A stretch of 64,000 bases of DNA from Deltaproteobacteria bacterium (GCA_029261925.1 JAJDAJ010000070.1:1-64000), one strand, 5' to 3'; positions 8,537 through 16,954 are shown, numbered from the stretch's first letter. The notes: generated from the letters alone by a model not told the origin. Numbers and translations are program-made.

Positions 8537-9322
8537 CTAGCGCAGCGCGCGCAGGTCGAGCTGGCGCTCCAGGCGCGCGGCCTGGTCCCGGATCCAGCCG
8601 GCGCGCTCGCGCAGGTACGCGGACGGGTGCGTGACCCGGAGCCGTGCCGGCGCCGGAAGCACGCCGGCGAGCAGCGCGGCCTGCTCGCGGGTCAGCGCGC
8701 TGGCCGGCCGCCCGAAGCTGGTGATCGCCGCGGCCTCCACGCCGAAGGTTCGCGGCCCGAACTCGACGACATTCAAGTAGAGCTCGAGGATCCTGCGCTT
8801 GGGCACCAGAAGTTCCAGCAAGACCGTGAAGTACGCCTCGAGGCCCTTGCGCAGCATGCTGCGTCCGCGCCAAAGGAACAGGTTCTTGGCGAGCTGCTGG
8901 CTGATGGTGCTGGCGCCGCGCAGCCGCCCTCCGCGCGCGAAGTCATCGAGGGCGTCGCCCACGGCGCCGAGGTCGAAGCCGGCGTGCTCGAGAAAGCGCT
9001 GGTCCTCCGCCGCGATCACCGCGACGCGCATCGGCATCGAGATCGATTCCAGCGGCACCCGCGCGTGGCGCAGGCGGCTGCCGGTCCCCGGCGGCGGCGG
9101 CTCCCGGGACGCGCGCAGCATGAACGCGGTCGTCGGCGGATCGACCCAGCGCAGCGCGAGCACCGTCCCGGAGCTGATCAGCACCGCGGCGGCGGCGAGC
9201 CAGAGCCCGGCCCGCAGCGCGCGCGCCCGCCAGCCGCGGTGCGCGGGGCGAGCGCGCCGCCGGCGGGCCTGCTTCGATCCGCCTGCGCGCCGCCCGCCCC
9301 GGCGGCGCCCTCGCCCGCTCAT
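8537..9322 (-). CDS. mtgA: monofunctional peptidoglycan glycosyltransferase
   Basis: About 261 residues: a strongly basic N-terminus, one membrane span (around residues 32-52), then a GT51 domain without a transpeptidase domain. The GT51 motifs are in order: EDQRFLEHAGFD (catalytic Glu), GASTISQQLAKNLFL, RKGLEAYF and KRRILELYLN. It polymerises glycan strands from lipid II on the periplasmic face. The ATG overlaps the pcm stop by 4 nt (ATGA), so it is translated behind pcm. Confidence 0.93.
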   Translation of the reverse strand: MSGRGRRRGGRRAGGSKQARRRRARPAHRGWRARALRAGLWLAAAAVLISSGTVLALRWVDPPTTAFMLRASREPPPPGTGSRLRHARVPLESISMPMRVAVIAAEDQRFLEHAGFDLGAVGDALDDFARGGRLRGASTISQQLAKNLFLWRGRSMLRKGLEAYFTVLLELLVPKRRILELYLNVVEFGPRTFGVEAAAITSFGRPASALTREQAALLAGVLPAPARLRVTHPSAYLRERAGWIRDQAARLERQLDLRALR

Positions 9323-10050
9323 GGCTCTTCCAGCGGCTCCCCGGTCATCGGCACGAAGCGCACCGCGAACACCTGGCGCGTGCGCAGGCCGGAGGGGGTG
9401 CGTTCGAGCACACGCAGCGTCTGGGAGTCGTCGCCCACCGGGATCACCATGCGACCGCCCACGGCGAGCTGCGCCTCGAGAGCCGGCGGCACGCTGGGCG
9501 GTGCGGCGGTGACCAGGATCGCGTCGAACGGCGCTGCCTCGGGCCAGCCGCGGTGCCCGTCCCCCGTGCGGACGCGGACATTGTCGTGGCCGAGCTCCGC
9601 GAGCAGGCGCCTCGCGCTCTCCGCGAGTTCGGGGAGGATCTCGATCGAGTAGACCTCGGCCGCGAGCCCGGAGAGCACGGCGGCCTGATAGCCCGAGCCC
9701 GTGCCGATCTCGAGGACGCGCTCGCCCGGCTCGATCGCGGCCAGCTCGCTCATGACCGCCACGATGTACGGCTGCGAGATCGTCTGTCCCTCGCCGATGG
9801 GCAGCGGGTGATCGTCGTAGGCCTGGGCCGCGAGCGCCGGCGACACGAAGCGGTGCCGCGGGACGTGGCGCATGACCTCCAGCACGCGCGCGTCGCGCAC
9901 GCCGCGCGCCTGGATCTGGTCGCGCACCATGCGCTCGCGCCGCCGCTCGACGACCTCGTCGCCGCTGGACGGCGCGCACGAGACCGCGGCCGCCAGCAGA
10001 CCGGCCAGCCGGCGTGAGTGACTGCGCGTGCGGCGAGCCCGGATTCCCAC
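9319..10050 (-). CDS. pcm: protein-L-isoaspartate O-methyltransferase, probable lipoprotein
   Basis: About 243 residues from GTG 10050. The catalytic body has MVRDQIQARGVRD, PRHRFV, GQTISQPYIVA (substrate loop), and the SAM site GERVLEIGTGSGYQAA. The enzyme repairs isoaspartyl residues by methylation. Unlike the usual cytosolic form, the N-terminus has arginines, a short hydrophobic stretch and LAAAVSCAPSSGD, which looks like a lipobox, so an exported membrane-anchored version is likely. That location is odd because SAM is not expected in the periplasm. First gene of a pcm-mtgA pair. Confidence 0.85.
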   Translation of the reverse strand: MGIRARRTRSHSRRLAGLLAAAVSCAPSSGDEVVERRRERMVRDQIQARGVRDARVLEVMRHVPRHRFVSPALAAQAYDDHPLPIGEGQTISQPYIVAVMSELAAIEPGERVLEIGTGSGYQAAVLSGLAAEVYSIEILPELAESARRLLAELGHDNVRVRTGDGHRGWPEAAPFDAILVTAAPPSVPPALEAQLAVGGRMVIPVGDDSQTLRVLERTPSGLRTRQVFAVRFVPMTGEPLEEP

Positions 10051-10244
10051 GGCTTCGAGCTTACCCGATGCGTGCGGGCGCGCCCGGCAGCCACGGCGCC
10101 GCCCGGACCGGCGTACTGCTACGCTCGGCGCACGAGCCGGGTGGCACTCGGCGGCCCGGTCGCGGCGGCGCCGGGGATGCTCGGGTCGCGCAGCGGACTT
10201 CCGGGAGCCGCTACCCGGGCCGCCCGGGGCGAGGAAGACGAGGG

Positions 10245-10949
10245 ATGCAGGAGGCACGCGAGTTCGAGGTCACCATCGTGGACTCGAAGGAGATCCACGA
10301 GCTGCCCCGGGGCTGGCCCCCCGAACGGCTGCAAGCCGTGCTCGCACGGCTGGAAGTCGACGGCGTCAGCGATGACGAGGCCCCGGAGATGGCTCCCCTG
10401 GCCCTGCAGGACCTCGACGTCGACGACGCCTCCGACGTGGTGCTCGAGGTGATCTTCGGGGACCGCATGCGGCCGGGCGTCCGGCAGAACCTGATTCCCG
10501 ACCTCCGAGAGGATCGACCCTGGGACGAGTTTGCAGAGATCTCCCAGCAAGCGGACATCTTCGAGGCGGTGGTGCTGTTGCAGCGCGCCTTCCCCCACGA
10601 GTTCGGCAAGCCCGACGCCCTCTCGATGCGGGTGCGTTTCGCGACCGGGAGCGCGTCTGCCGCGGCGTGGCTGGACGCGCCCACACCCGATGCCGGGCTC
10701 CTGCTGCGGATCCTCGCCGGGGGCATGGACGATCGCGCGGTCCTGCGCCGGCTGTTCGAGGAATCCCTGGCCGGCGAGCAGTTCCCGGAAGCCGCGTCGA
10801 TCCTGTGGCGCGCCGTGCGCCAGGAATCCCCGACGTCGGAGCGGGAGTTCGCGTTGATCTCGAGCCACCAGTGGCTCGAGCCACTGGCCGACACCGGACG
10901 CTTCTCGACGCGTGCCTGGCCCGACGCTGCCGCCGAGGACGGGGACTGA
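10245..10949 (+). CDS. uncharacterised protein
   Basis: A 234-residue soluble acidic protein with no signal peptide or membrane segment. The N-terminal half has EFEVTIVDSKEIHELPRGW and an acidic stretch; the middle (DEFAEISQQADIFEAVVLL to FATGSASAAAWL) looks helical. I do not recognise the family. GAGG then GGG lie just before the ATG, and codon use matches neighbours, so it is a real gene. It stands alone; the 194 bp upstream hold no other gene, only a possible TACGCT -10-like box near 10119. Confidence 0.6.
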   Translation: MQEAREFEVTIVDSKEIHELPRGWPPERLQAVLARLEVDGVSDDEAPEMAPLALQDLDVDDASDVVLEVIFGDRMRPGVRQNLIPDLREDRPWDEFAEISQQADIFEAVVLLQRAFPHEFGKPDALSMRVRFATGSASAAAWLDAPTPDAGLLLRILAGGMDDRAVLRRLFEESLAGEQFPEAASILWRAVRQESPTSEREFALISSHQWLEPLADTGRFSTRAWPDAAAEDGD

Positions 10950-10984
10950 TCCAGGGCTCGATCAGGCCAGGCCGCGGTACTGGG

Positions 10985-12118
10985 TTACTGATCTTCCACG
11001 CACCAGACCGCTGCCGGGAAACTGCACTCCTGGGTTCCGCCGATCCACGGTGGGATCAGGGTGAGCAAGCCGTCATCCCAGTTTCCGATCTGGAGCGTCG
11101 GTGTTCCCACGGGACTCCCTCCGAGAGACACCACGCTGCCATGGAGGGAGAGGCTCGGAGAACTCCAGTTCATGCAGTTGGCTTCGCCGGCGCGTGGGAA
11201 GGCACCGGAGGTGCCACTTCCGGTCCGGATCCAGCCCCGCAGGCGAGCCCGGGGGCCCGAACCCTGGTCCGTGGCCGTGGCGCCCCGATCCGCGTCGTAG
11301 GTGAGCTGCGTGGGATCGAGAATCTCGTAGACGGTGGCGAAGTGGAAGCCAGCGTCGCAGTTGCCCGGGTCGGCAGCCTCGTTGCCCAGGTACGTCTCGT
11401 CGGTGATGTAGTAGCGACGACCCCGGGGCGCGCAGCCGCCCCGCAGGCAGACGTTGGCGCCGAGCGCGCTCCCGCCGTCGATCCCCACGGATTCGGGGCC
11501 CGTGGATGAGACTGCCAGCCCGGTGAGGAAGACGACGTTCTCCGAGTACCCGATCTCGTCGCCGACCAGAAGCAAGCCCTGTCGTCCCGTCTCCGTCACA
11601 CGGCTCGCGCGGACCAGACTGCCCTGGCTCAGCTGGATGCCGTGGCGTCCGCAGCGCGAGACGAACATCTCGCTCACATACGATTCGCCGAGAAGCGCGA
11701 TACACGTGCCCGAGAAGCCTTCGATTGCGCCGCCCTTCACCGTGACGCGTCGGCCCGAGCCCTCCTGGCCCGAGATCCCGTTCACGGTTCCGGTCTGGCA
11801 GCCGCCCACGCTGCAGGCGTGGGATCCGACGATGCGGAAGCCCTGCAGATCGAGAAACACGTCGGAGGCGACAATCGAGATCGCCTGGGTACTGGCCGGT
11901 GGGGTGAGATCGCTGGTCAGGACGTAGTTGCCCGGCGAGGAGATCACCAGCGGGAAGCCGCCGCCCGCCAGGACGGATGCCTGGTTGATCTCCGTCGCGC
12001 CTTCCGCGGCCGGGGCCGCGCCGGCCCAGGCCAGCGCGAGGGCAACCACTGCGATCTTCAAGGAGTCGGGGGACGGTCGTGCACGATCCAAGGGGCATCC
12101 TTCCAGCTTCAGGCGCAT
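10985..12118 (-). CDS. secreted beta-helix protein, paralog of the 3932 gene
   Basis: About 377 residues. A signal peptide (IAVVALALAWAGAAPAAEG) is followed by TEINQASVLAGGGFPLVIS, PGNYVLTSDLTPP and beta-helix repeats with VFLDLQGFRIVG. This N-terminal layout matches the protein at 3932. The C-terminal 170 residues differ: RRYYITDETYLGNEAADPG, several spaced Cys, and a closing WCVEDQ reminiscent of VYCFEQ in the paralog. Probably a surface-exposed binding protein. ATG 12118 is a weak choice; a TTG at 12061, right before the hydrophobic core, is the alternative. Confidence 0.75.
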   Translation of the reverse strand: MRLKLEGCPLDRARPSPDSLKIAVVALALAWAGAAPAAEGATEINQASVLAGGGFPLVISSPGNYVLTSDLTPPASTQAISIVASDVFLDLQGFRIVGSHACSVGGCQTGTVNGISGQEGSGRRVTVKGGAIEGFSGTCIALLGESYVSEMFVSRCGRHGIQLSQGSLVRASRVTETGRQGLLLVGDEIGYSENVVFLTGLAVSSTGPESVGIDGGSALGANVCLRGGCAPRGRRYYITDETYLGNEAADPGNCDAGFHFATVYEILDPTQLTYDADRGATATDQGSGPRARLRGWIRTGSGTSGAFPRAGEANCMNWSSPSLSLHGSVVSLGGSPVGTPTLQIGNWDDGLLTLIPPWIGGTQECSFPAAVWCVEDQ

Positions 12119-12216
12119 CCGGAAAAAGGTGGCCTGGCAGTCGTTTCCGTGGTGCAGCGGCTCCGCGAGCGGCCACGACACGCAACGGGTGAGCAAGTCT
12201 GACACGGAACGGAGCC

Positions 12217-12276
12217 ATGGCGCGGCCCGGCGCACTGCTGTACCGCTGGCTCGAGCGCGACGTCGAGCGGGACTGA
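12217..12276 (+). other. possible small ORF (19 residues)
   Basis: MARPGALLYRWLERDVERD preceded by GGAACGGAG about 3 nt before the ATG. It fills the gap between two minus-strand genes and its stop abuts the stop of the hydroxylase. It may be a small protein or chance; no family can be given. Confidence 0.2.
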
Positions 12277-13218
12277 TCAGCGGCCGCGCGCTGCCGCGCT
12301 CTGCTCGAGGATGCGGCGCCAGCGCAGCGGCGAGATCCATTGCGCCCAGAAGCCGCGCGGAAACGCGTCGAGCCCGTCGATGCCCACCGCGGCCGGCGGC
12401 TCGCGGTCCGCGGGCAGGTAGCGGGTACCGAAGACCGCGTCCCAGAAGATGTAGGCGTTGCCGTAGTTGCTGTCGGCCTCCTCGCGGTCGCGCGAGTGGT
12501 GCCAGCGGTGCAGGTCCCCCACGCTGTAGACCCAGCTCAGCGGTCCCAGGCGCAGATCGATGTTCGCGTGCTGGAACGAGTCGGCCAGGGAGCTCGCGAC
12601 CGTCGCGAGTGCCAGCACCTGCGGCCCCACACCGAGCAGCGCCAGCGGCATCACGGTGATCAGGCCGAAGCGCAGCACGATCTCGGCCGGGTGGGCCTTC
12701 GCACCGTTGAGCCAGTACAGGCGCCGGGCGCTGTGATGCGTGGCGTGCAGCCGCCAGAGCCAGTCGAAGCGGTGCATCGCGCGGTGAGCCCAGTAGTCGA
12801 AGAGCTCGCGCACCACCACCGCGAGCACGACCTGCGTCCAGACCGGCCACGCCGCGGGCCAGAGCCCGGTCCCCGTGCGCGCCGCGACCCACACACCGGC
12901 GGCGACGCCCAGCGTGGCGGCGAACGGCGTGACCAGACGGCCGACGCCCAGGTGGGTCAGCAGGTAGAGCGCGTCGGGACCCAGGTCGCCCTGCGGCCGG
13001 TTCCACTCGCGCCGGTACGGCAGGATGCGCTCGAAGGCGAGCACCCAGAGAATCCCGGCCGCGGTGATCGGGAAGACCACCGCCGCGGGCGCGGCGCCGC
13101 GCCCCATCCACCCGGCGGCCACAGCCGTGCCTCCGACGACGGCCAGCGGCAGCACCGCCGCACCGACCAGATCTCGCCAGCCCGGCCGCGCTCGCGCGCG
13201 CGGCGGCTCCGCCTGCAA
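12277..13218 (-). CDS. sterol desaturase / fatty acid hydroxylase superfamily protein
   Basis: About 313 residues with four to five membrane spans and the three di-iron histidine boxes HRAMH (145-149), HATHH (158-162) and HRWHH (237-241), followed by DSNYGNAYIFWDAVFGT, the standard closing block. The enzymes hydroxylate or desaturate lipids or sterols in the membrane using O2. TTG 13218 is chosen because GGAG lies about 10 nt before it and no ATG or GTG precedes the first span. It lies 74 bp behind the HTTM gene on the same strand, so a shared lipid-related role is possible but unproven. Confidence 0.85.
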   Translation of the reverse strand: MQAEPPRARARPGWRDLVGAAVLPLAVVGGTAVAAGWMGRGAAPAAVVFPITAAGILWVLAFERILPYRREWNRPQGDLGPDALYLLTHLGVGRLVTPFAATLGVAAGVWVAARTGTGLWPAAWPVWTQVVLAVVVRELFDYWAHRAMHRFDWLWRLHATHHSARRLYWLNGAKAHPAEIVLRFGLITVMPLALLGVGPQVLALATVASSLADSFQHANIDLRLGPLSWVYSVGDLHRWHHSRDREEADSNYGNAYIFWDAVFGTRYLPADREPPAAVGIDGLDAFPRGFWAQWISPLRWRRILEQSAAARGR

Positions 13219-13292
13219 GGCCGACCGCTCCAGATCGCGTCCTCCCGCGGCTCCAGGGTATCCGCGGGGCCCGGGCGCGCGCCAGCAGGCGG

Positions 13293-14735
13293 CTAGCGCG
13301 CCGCGCAGACGTGGTCGAGCGCGTGCGTGGGCTCCGGTGTGCTCGGGGCGTAGTCGGGCAGTGTCCGCTCGACCACGAACCAGATCTCGAGCCGGGACAG
13401 CGGCTGCCGGGGATGCGCGCGGTTCCAGCTGCGGCAGACCCAGTCGGCGTAGAAGGGCCGGTGCGCCGCTGCGGTCGGGTTGAGGAAGACGTTGTGGATG
13501 TACTTGCGCCAGCGATGCGACGGGTGCAGCCCGGCCAGGCGGCCCGGGTGCTCGAAGGTCACCGGCGCGCCGGTGAGCGGGTCGATGCTGGTGCGGTCGG
13601 CGAGGCGGCCGCGGATCACGACCCAGCCCTCGCGCACCAGCGGTCGCGGCGCGAACAGGTTCCAGTTCTGGTGGATGCGCAGCACCTTGCCGGGCAGCAG
13701 CGCCCGCTCCGGCAGGGCCGGCACGCCGTCGAGCGCGCTGGCATTCCAGACCACGATGTACAGCGCCAGCAGGCTCCCGAGTACCAGGCCCGCCCGACCG
13801 CCGCGCACGCGCCGCGACAGCGGAGCGTGCCCGGCGCCGGCGTCCGCCGGGGCCCCCCCGCCGCGGCGCAGGCGCGGCAGCCAGCGGTCCCAGAGCGCCG
13901 CCGGCAGCAGACCCAGCAGCGCCACCACGCTCACCAGCTGGAACAGACCGAGATCCAGCGTCGACGCGAGACCGATCTGGAGCAGCGTGAACGCCGCGAT
14001 CGCCCCCGCGCGCGCCCACGCGGTGGCGACCGGCAGCACCAGGGCGAAGGGCCCGATCAGCTCGAGCCAGAGCGTGGCGTGCGTGAGCGCGCTCATCGGC
14101 CCCGGATACCCGCGCAGCCAGAGCCCCAGCGGCCGCGCCATGGTGTCGAGGTGGAGCGCGTAGTAGATGGCCGTGCCCTCGCTGCGCCACTCGGGGGCGG
14201 ACTTGGTCAGGCCCGCGAACAGGTACATGCAGAAGACCTGGACGACGTAGCCGATCACGCTCCCGTCGAGCACCGGAGCGGTGTCGCGGGCGTGGCCCGA
14301 CCGGCGCGCGTCGAGCGAGAAGTGCCGCTCCCAGGGCAGGAACAGGCCCCAGAACAGCAGCACGCGCAGCAGATCGTCGGCTGCAGTCTGCACGATGGGC
14401 ATGCGCATCTGCACGGAGACCAGCAGCGCGAACGACGCCGCGGCGGCCCAGCGCGTGCGATAGCCCAGGGCCACGGCGCCGCCCAGGAGCGCGGCCAGGG
14501 CGAGCAGGCCGCCCTGGAGCCAGGGTCCCGCGGTCAGGGCGTGCAGGTTGACGCGCCAGCTCGAGAAGACCTCGCCGTAGGCCTGGCGCGGGAAGACCCC
14601 GGCATCGGTGTAGAAGTCCCCTAGGTCTCCGGCGCGCAGGACCGCGTCGAGCACCAGGGCCAGCCCCATGCCGATGCGCAGCAGGGCCAGGGAGCGCGGG
14701 TCACACGCCATCGCGTCTCGCCACGAGAGCCTCAT
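13293..14735 (-). CDS. HTTM domain membrane protein
   Basis: A 480-residue multi-span membrane protein with the horizontally-transferred-transmembrane (HTTM) signature also found in vitamin-K-dependent gamma-carboxylase: LALLRIGMGLALVLDAV start, VQTAADDLLRVLLFWGLFLP, and CMYLFAGLTKSAPEWRSEG. About eight hydrophobic segments are seen up to residue 290, then a soluble tail with NLFAPRPLVREGWVVI. Bacterial HTTM proteins have no settled function; the gamma-carboxylase active-site region cannot be confirmed here. Confidence 0.8.
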   Translation of the reverse strand: MRLSWRDAMACDPRSLALLRIGMGLALVLDAVLRAGDLGDFYTDAGVFPRQAYGEVFSSWRVNLHALTAGPWLQGGLLALAALLGGAVALGYRTRWAAAASFALLVSVQMRMPIVQTAADDLLRVLLFWGLFLPWERHFSLDARRSGHARDTAPVLDGSVIGYVVQVFCMYLFAGLTKSAPEWRSEGTAIYYALHLDTMARPLGLWLRGYPGPMSALTHATLWLELIGPFALVLPVATAWARAGAIAAFTLLQIGLASTLDLGLFQLVSVVALLGLLPAALWDRWLPRLRRGGGAPADAGAGHAPLSRRVRGGRAGLVLGSLLALYIVVWNASALDGVPALPERALLPGKVLRIHQNWNLFAPRPLVREGWVVIRGRLADRTSIDPLTGAPVTFEHPGRLAGLHPSHRWRKYIHNVFLNPTAAAHRPFYADWVCRSWNRAHPRQPLSRLEIWFVVERTLPDYAPSTPEPTHALDHVCAAR

Positions 14736-14802
14736 GCCTGTCCCGCCACCCCCGTCTCAAGCGGAGGCCCCGCACCCCGATACGTGTCACCGGAGGGCGT
14801 CC

Positions 14803-15228
14803 ATGGCTCTGATCCGCGACCACGAGCTCCGCAACCTGATCATCGACGGCAAGACGGAGGAGTTCAACCAGCTCGCCGCCGAGGGGCCCGTGGACCTCGA
14901 GAACGTGGACCTGCGGGGCCTGGACCTGAAGGGCCTGGACCTGTCGCATGCCAACCTTCGCGGCGCCTACCTGCGCAACACGGACGCGCGTGGCATCGAC
15001 CTGTTCTACGCGGACCTCGAGGGCGCCAGCCTCAACCAGGCGCGCATCGGCGGCGTGCGCTTCCCGCGCAACGTGACCGCCGACGAGATCCGCCTGTCCC
15101 ACGACCTGGGCACACGCCTGCGCACCTGCGGCCCCGTCGCCACGCCGCCTCCGGCGAGCGCGGCCGACGCGGCCAGCGCGGACACCGCCGCTACGGCGGC
15201 GGACGACGGGACGGACCCCGCGGCGTAG
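14803..15228 (+). CDS. pentapeptide-repeat protein
   Basis: About 141 residues. From roughly residue 33, a run of A(D/N)LXX pentapeptides (VDLENVDLRG, LDLKGLDLSH, ANLRGAYLRN, IDLFYADLEG) forms a short right-handed quadrilateral helix, followed by a low-complexity Ala/Asp tail. Such proteins usually mediate protein contacts; no enzymatic motif is seen. GGAGGG about 10 nt upstream fixes the ATG. Confidence 0.8.
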   Translation: MALIRDHELRNLIIDGKTEEFNQLAAEGPVDLENVDLRGLDLKGLDLSHANLRGAYLRNTDARGIDLFYADLEGASLNQARIGGVRFPRNVTADEIRLSHDLGTRLRTCGPVATPPPASAADAASADTAATAADDGTDPAA

Positions 15229-15279
15229 GCGCTCCGGCGCGGCCGCCCGCATGCCGCGCCCCGCGGACCGGAGCCGTGA

Positions 15280-15285
15280 TAGGCT
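15280..15285 (+). promoter_or_regulatory. leaderless-type -10 box (TAGGCT)
   Basis: TAGGCT ends exactly 6 nt before the ATG of the 15292 gene, which has no ribosome-binding site. Transcription would start at or next to the A of the ATG. Confidence 0.55.
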
Positions 15286-15291
15286 CGCCCC

Positions 15292-16389
15292 ATGGCGAGC
15301 AGCCTCAGCTCCGCGCGGCATCGCGTCGACAGCGACGACGACGCCCTCGAGCTCTGCTACGCCCGCGGCTGGACCGACGGCCTGCCCGTCGTGCCGCCCA
15401 CGACCGGGCGGGTGCTGCGCTTCGTCGAGGCCTCGGGCCGCGAGCCCGACGACGTGGTCTGCGAGTACCCGAGCCGCAGCCGCGTGGTCAGCGTGGAGAA
15501 GGTGGCCATCAACGCCGTGATGGCCGGCTGCCTGCCGCAGTACCTGCCCGTGGTGCTCGGCATCGTCGAGGCCATGGGCGACCCGGAGTTCGGCCTGCAC
15601 GCCATCAACGCCACCACCGGCGGCTCGGCGGTCGGCTTCGTCGTGAACGGTCCGGTCCGGCGACGGCTCGAGATGAACTGCCGTGGCAACGTGCTGGGAC
15701 CGGGCAACCGCGCCAACTCGACCATCGGTCGCGCCGTGCGGCTGACGCAGATCAACGCCATGGGCTCGGTGTCGGGCGCCGGCAACGAGGCCGCGGGCGG
15801 TGCCGGCCGGCCGATCCTGGACCGCGCGACCCTGGGCCAGCCGGCCAAGTACTGCGGCTACCACATCGTGGAGAACGAGGAGGACTACCCCTCGCTGCGG
15901 CCGCTGCACGTGGAGAACGGCTTCGAGCCCGACGACGACGTGGTCACGGTGTTCGCGAGCGTCGGGCACACGCAGTACGGCGTGCACGGCGAGTCCAGCG
16001 CGCAGGAGGTCGCCGACTCGCTGGCGCACTACCTGGGGAGCTCGGGGCGCCTGGGGCGCTGGGGCCAGTTCTGCGTGCTGGTGATCCCGCCGGAGAACGC
16101 GGACCTGTTCGTGCGCGACGGCTGGTCCAAGGCCGACATCCGGCGCGCGATCTTCGAGGGCACCACACGCACGGTCGCCGACGTGAAGCGCGCCGGCCAC
16201 TCCCTCACCGGCGGCATCATGGACCGCCGCGGCGCGGACGTGGAGCCGGGCGACGAGGAGGAGACCGTGGCCATCGCGCGGCGCCCGGAGGACATCCTGA
16301 TCGCGATCGCGGGCGGACCCGCGGGCGCGTTCGTGCAGGCGTTCCTACCCTATGGCGGCATGGCGGCGCGGAAGATCCGCACGCCCTGA
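15292..16389 (+). CDS. partner protein of UGSC selenoprotein, locus 1 (function unknown)
   Basis: A 365-residue soluble protein without signal peptide. Shared blocks with its paralog at 51049-52170: GWTDGLPVVPPT (versus QGDGLPAVAPT), VAINAVMAGC (VNAVLAGC, conserved Cys80), INATTGGSA (VNATTHSVA), TIGRAVRL (TAGRAVRL), GQPAKY...ENE, and IAGGPAG near the end. I recognise the pairing with UGSC selenoproteins but no assigned reaction. The constant Cys and the Sec-Cys partner suggest a shared redox or thiol-chemistry enzyme (inference). It is first of a four-gene plus-strand run, 31 bp ahead of the selenoprotein. Confidence 0.75.
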   Translation: MASSLSSARHRVDSDDDALELCYARGWTDGLPVVPPTTGRVLRFVEASGREPDDVVCEYPSRSRVVSVEKVAINAVMAGCLPQYLPVVLGIVEAMGDPEFGLHAINATTGGSAVGFVVNGPVRRRLEMNCRGNVLGPGNRANSTIGRAVRLTQINAMGSVSGAGNEAAGGAGRPILDRATLGQPAKYCGYHIVENEEDYPSLRPLHVENGFEPDDDVVTVFASVGHTQYGVHGESSAQEVADSLAHYLGSSGRLGRWGQFCVLVIPPENADLFVRDGWSKADIRRAIFEGTTRTVADVKRAGHSLTGGIMDRRGADVEPGDEEETVAIARRPEDILIAIAGGPAGAFVQAFLPYGGMAARKIRTP

Positions 16390-16420
16390 CCCTTCCGAGA
16401 ACTCGCGAGGAGGATCCAGG

Positions 16421-16954
16421 ATGGCACAGCTCGAGCTGCTCGACCCGACGGCCGGGCCGATCGTGGAGCCCGGCACGCTGGCGCCGCGGCTCGATTCGCT
16501 GCGGGGCAAGCGGATCGGACTCTGGGCCAACATGAAGCTCAACAGCGTGGAGCTCCTCGACGAGATCGAGCAGCTGCTCAGCTCTCGCTACCGCATCGCG
16601 GGCGTCGTGCGGGGCACCTACAACGCCGGGCGCGTCATGAAGCCCGACGAGTGGGGCGAGATCGACCGCTGCGACGCGGCCCTGCTCACGCACGGGGATT
16701 GAGGCAGCTGCAGTTCGAGCGGTCTGCTCAACACGATCCAGCTGGAGAAGCGGGGCATCCCCGCGGTCCTGATCGGCACCGACCGCTTCCGGTCCGTGCT
16801 CGAGGCCACGCGCAGCATCGGCGGCATCGACGACGCGCAGTGGGCCGAGGTACCCCACCCGCTCGGCAGCCTGACGCCCGAGCAGCTCGCGCAGCGGGCG
16901 CGGCTCGCCGCCGAGCAGTTCGTGGACCTGGTCGTCGCCGACCCGGAAGCCTGA
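16421..16954 (+). CDS. UGSC family selenoprotein (Sec at residue 94)
   Basis: The frame is open from ATG 16421 (AGGAGG 8 nt upstream) to TGA 16700-16702 and then again to TGA 16952. Read as Sec, this gives one 177-residue protein with the family motif U-G-S-C (Sec94, Cys97), flanked by LLTHGD before and SSSGLLNT after. The second half (RGIPAVLIGTDRF, EVPHPLGSLT) aligns with the paralog at 50489 (VVPHPIGA), so downstream coding continues in frame. A SECIS-like hairpin sits at 16713-16732. U-x-x-C is a thiol/selenol redox type motif; the reaction is not known. It follows its partner gene by 31 bp. Standard callers would stop at residue 93. Confidence 0.9.
16713..16732 (+). promoter_or_regulatory. 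bacterial SECIS hairpin 1
   Basis: Stem GUU-(bulged C)-GAGC pairs with GCUC-AAC around the loop GGUCU (16721-16725). The loop begins after 18 nt downstream of the UGA, the same spacing and the same GGUCU loop as recalled for the E. coli fdhF SECIS that binds SelB. It is inside the coding frame. Fold read by eye, no energy computed. Confidence 0.75.

Noticed and set aside
16421-16702. Reading the first UGSC gene as a 93-residue truncated gene or pseudogene
   Set aside because: Open, conserved continuation after the TGA, exact G-S-C motif, and a matching hairpin repeated in the second locus.
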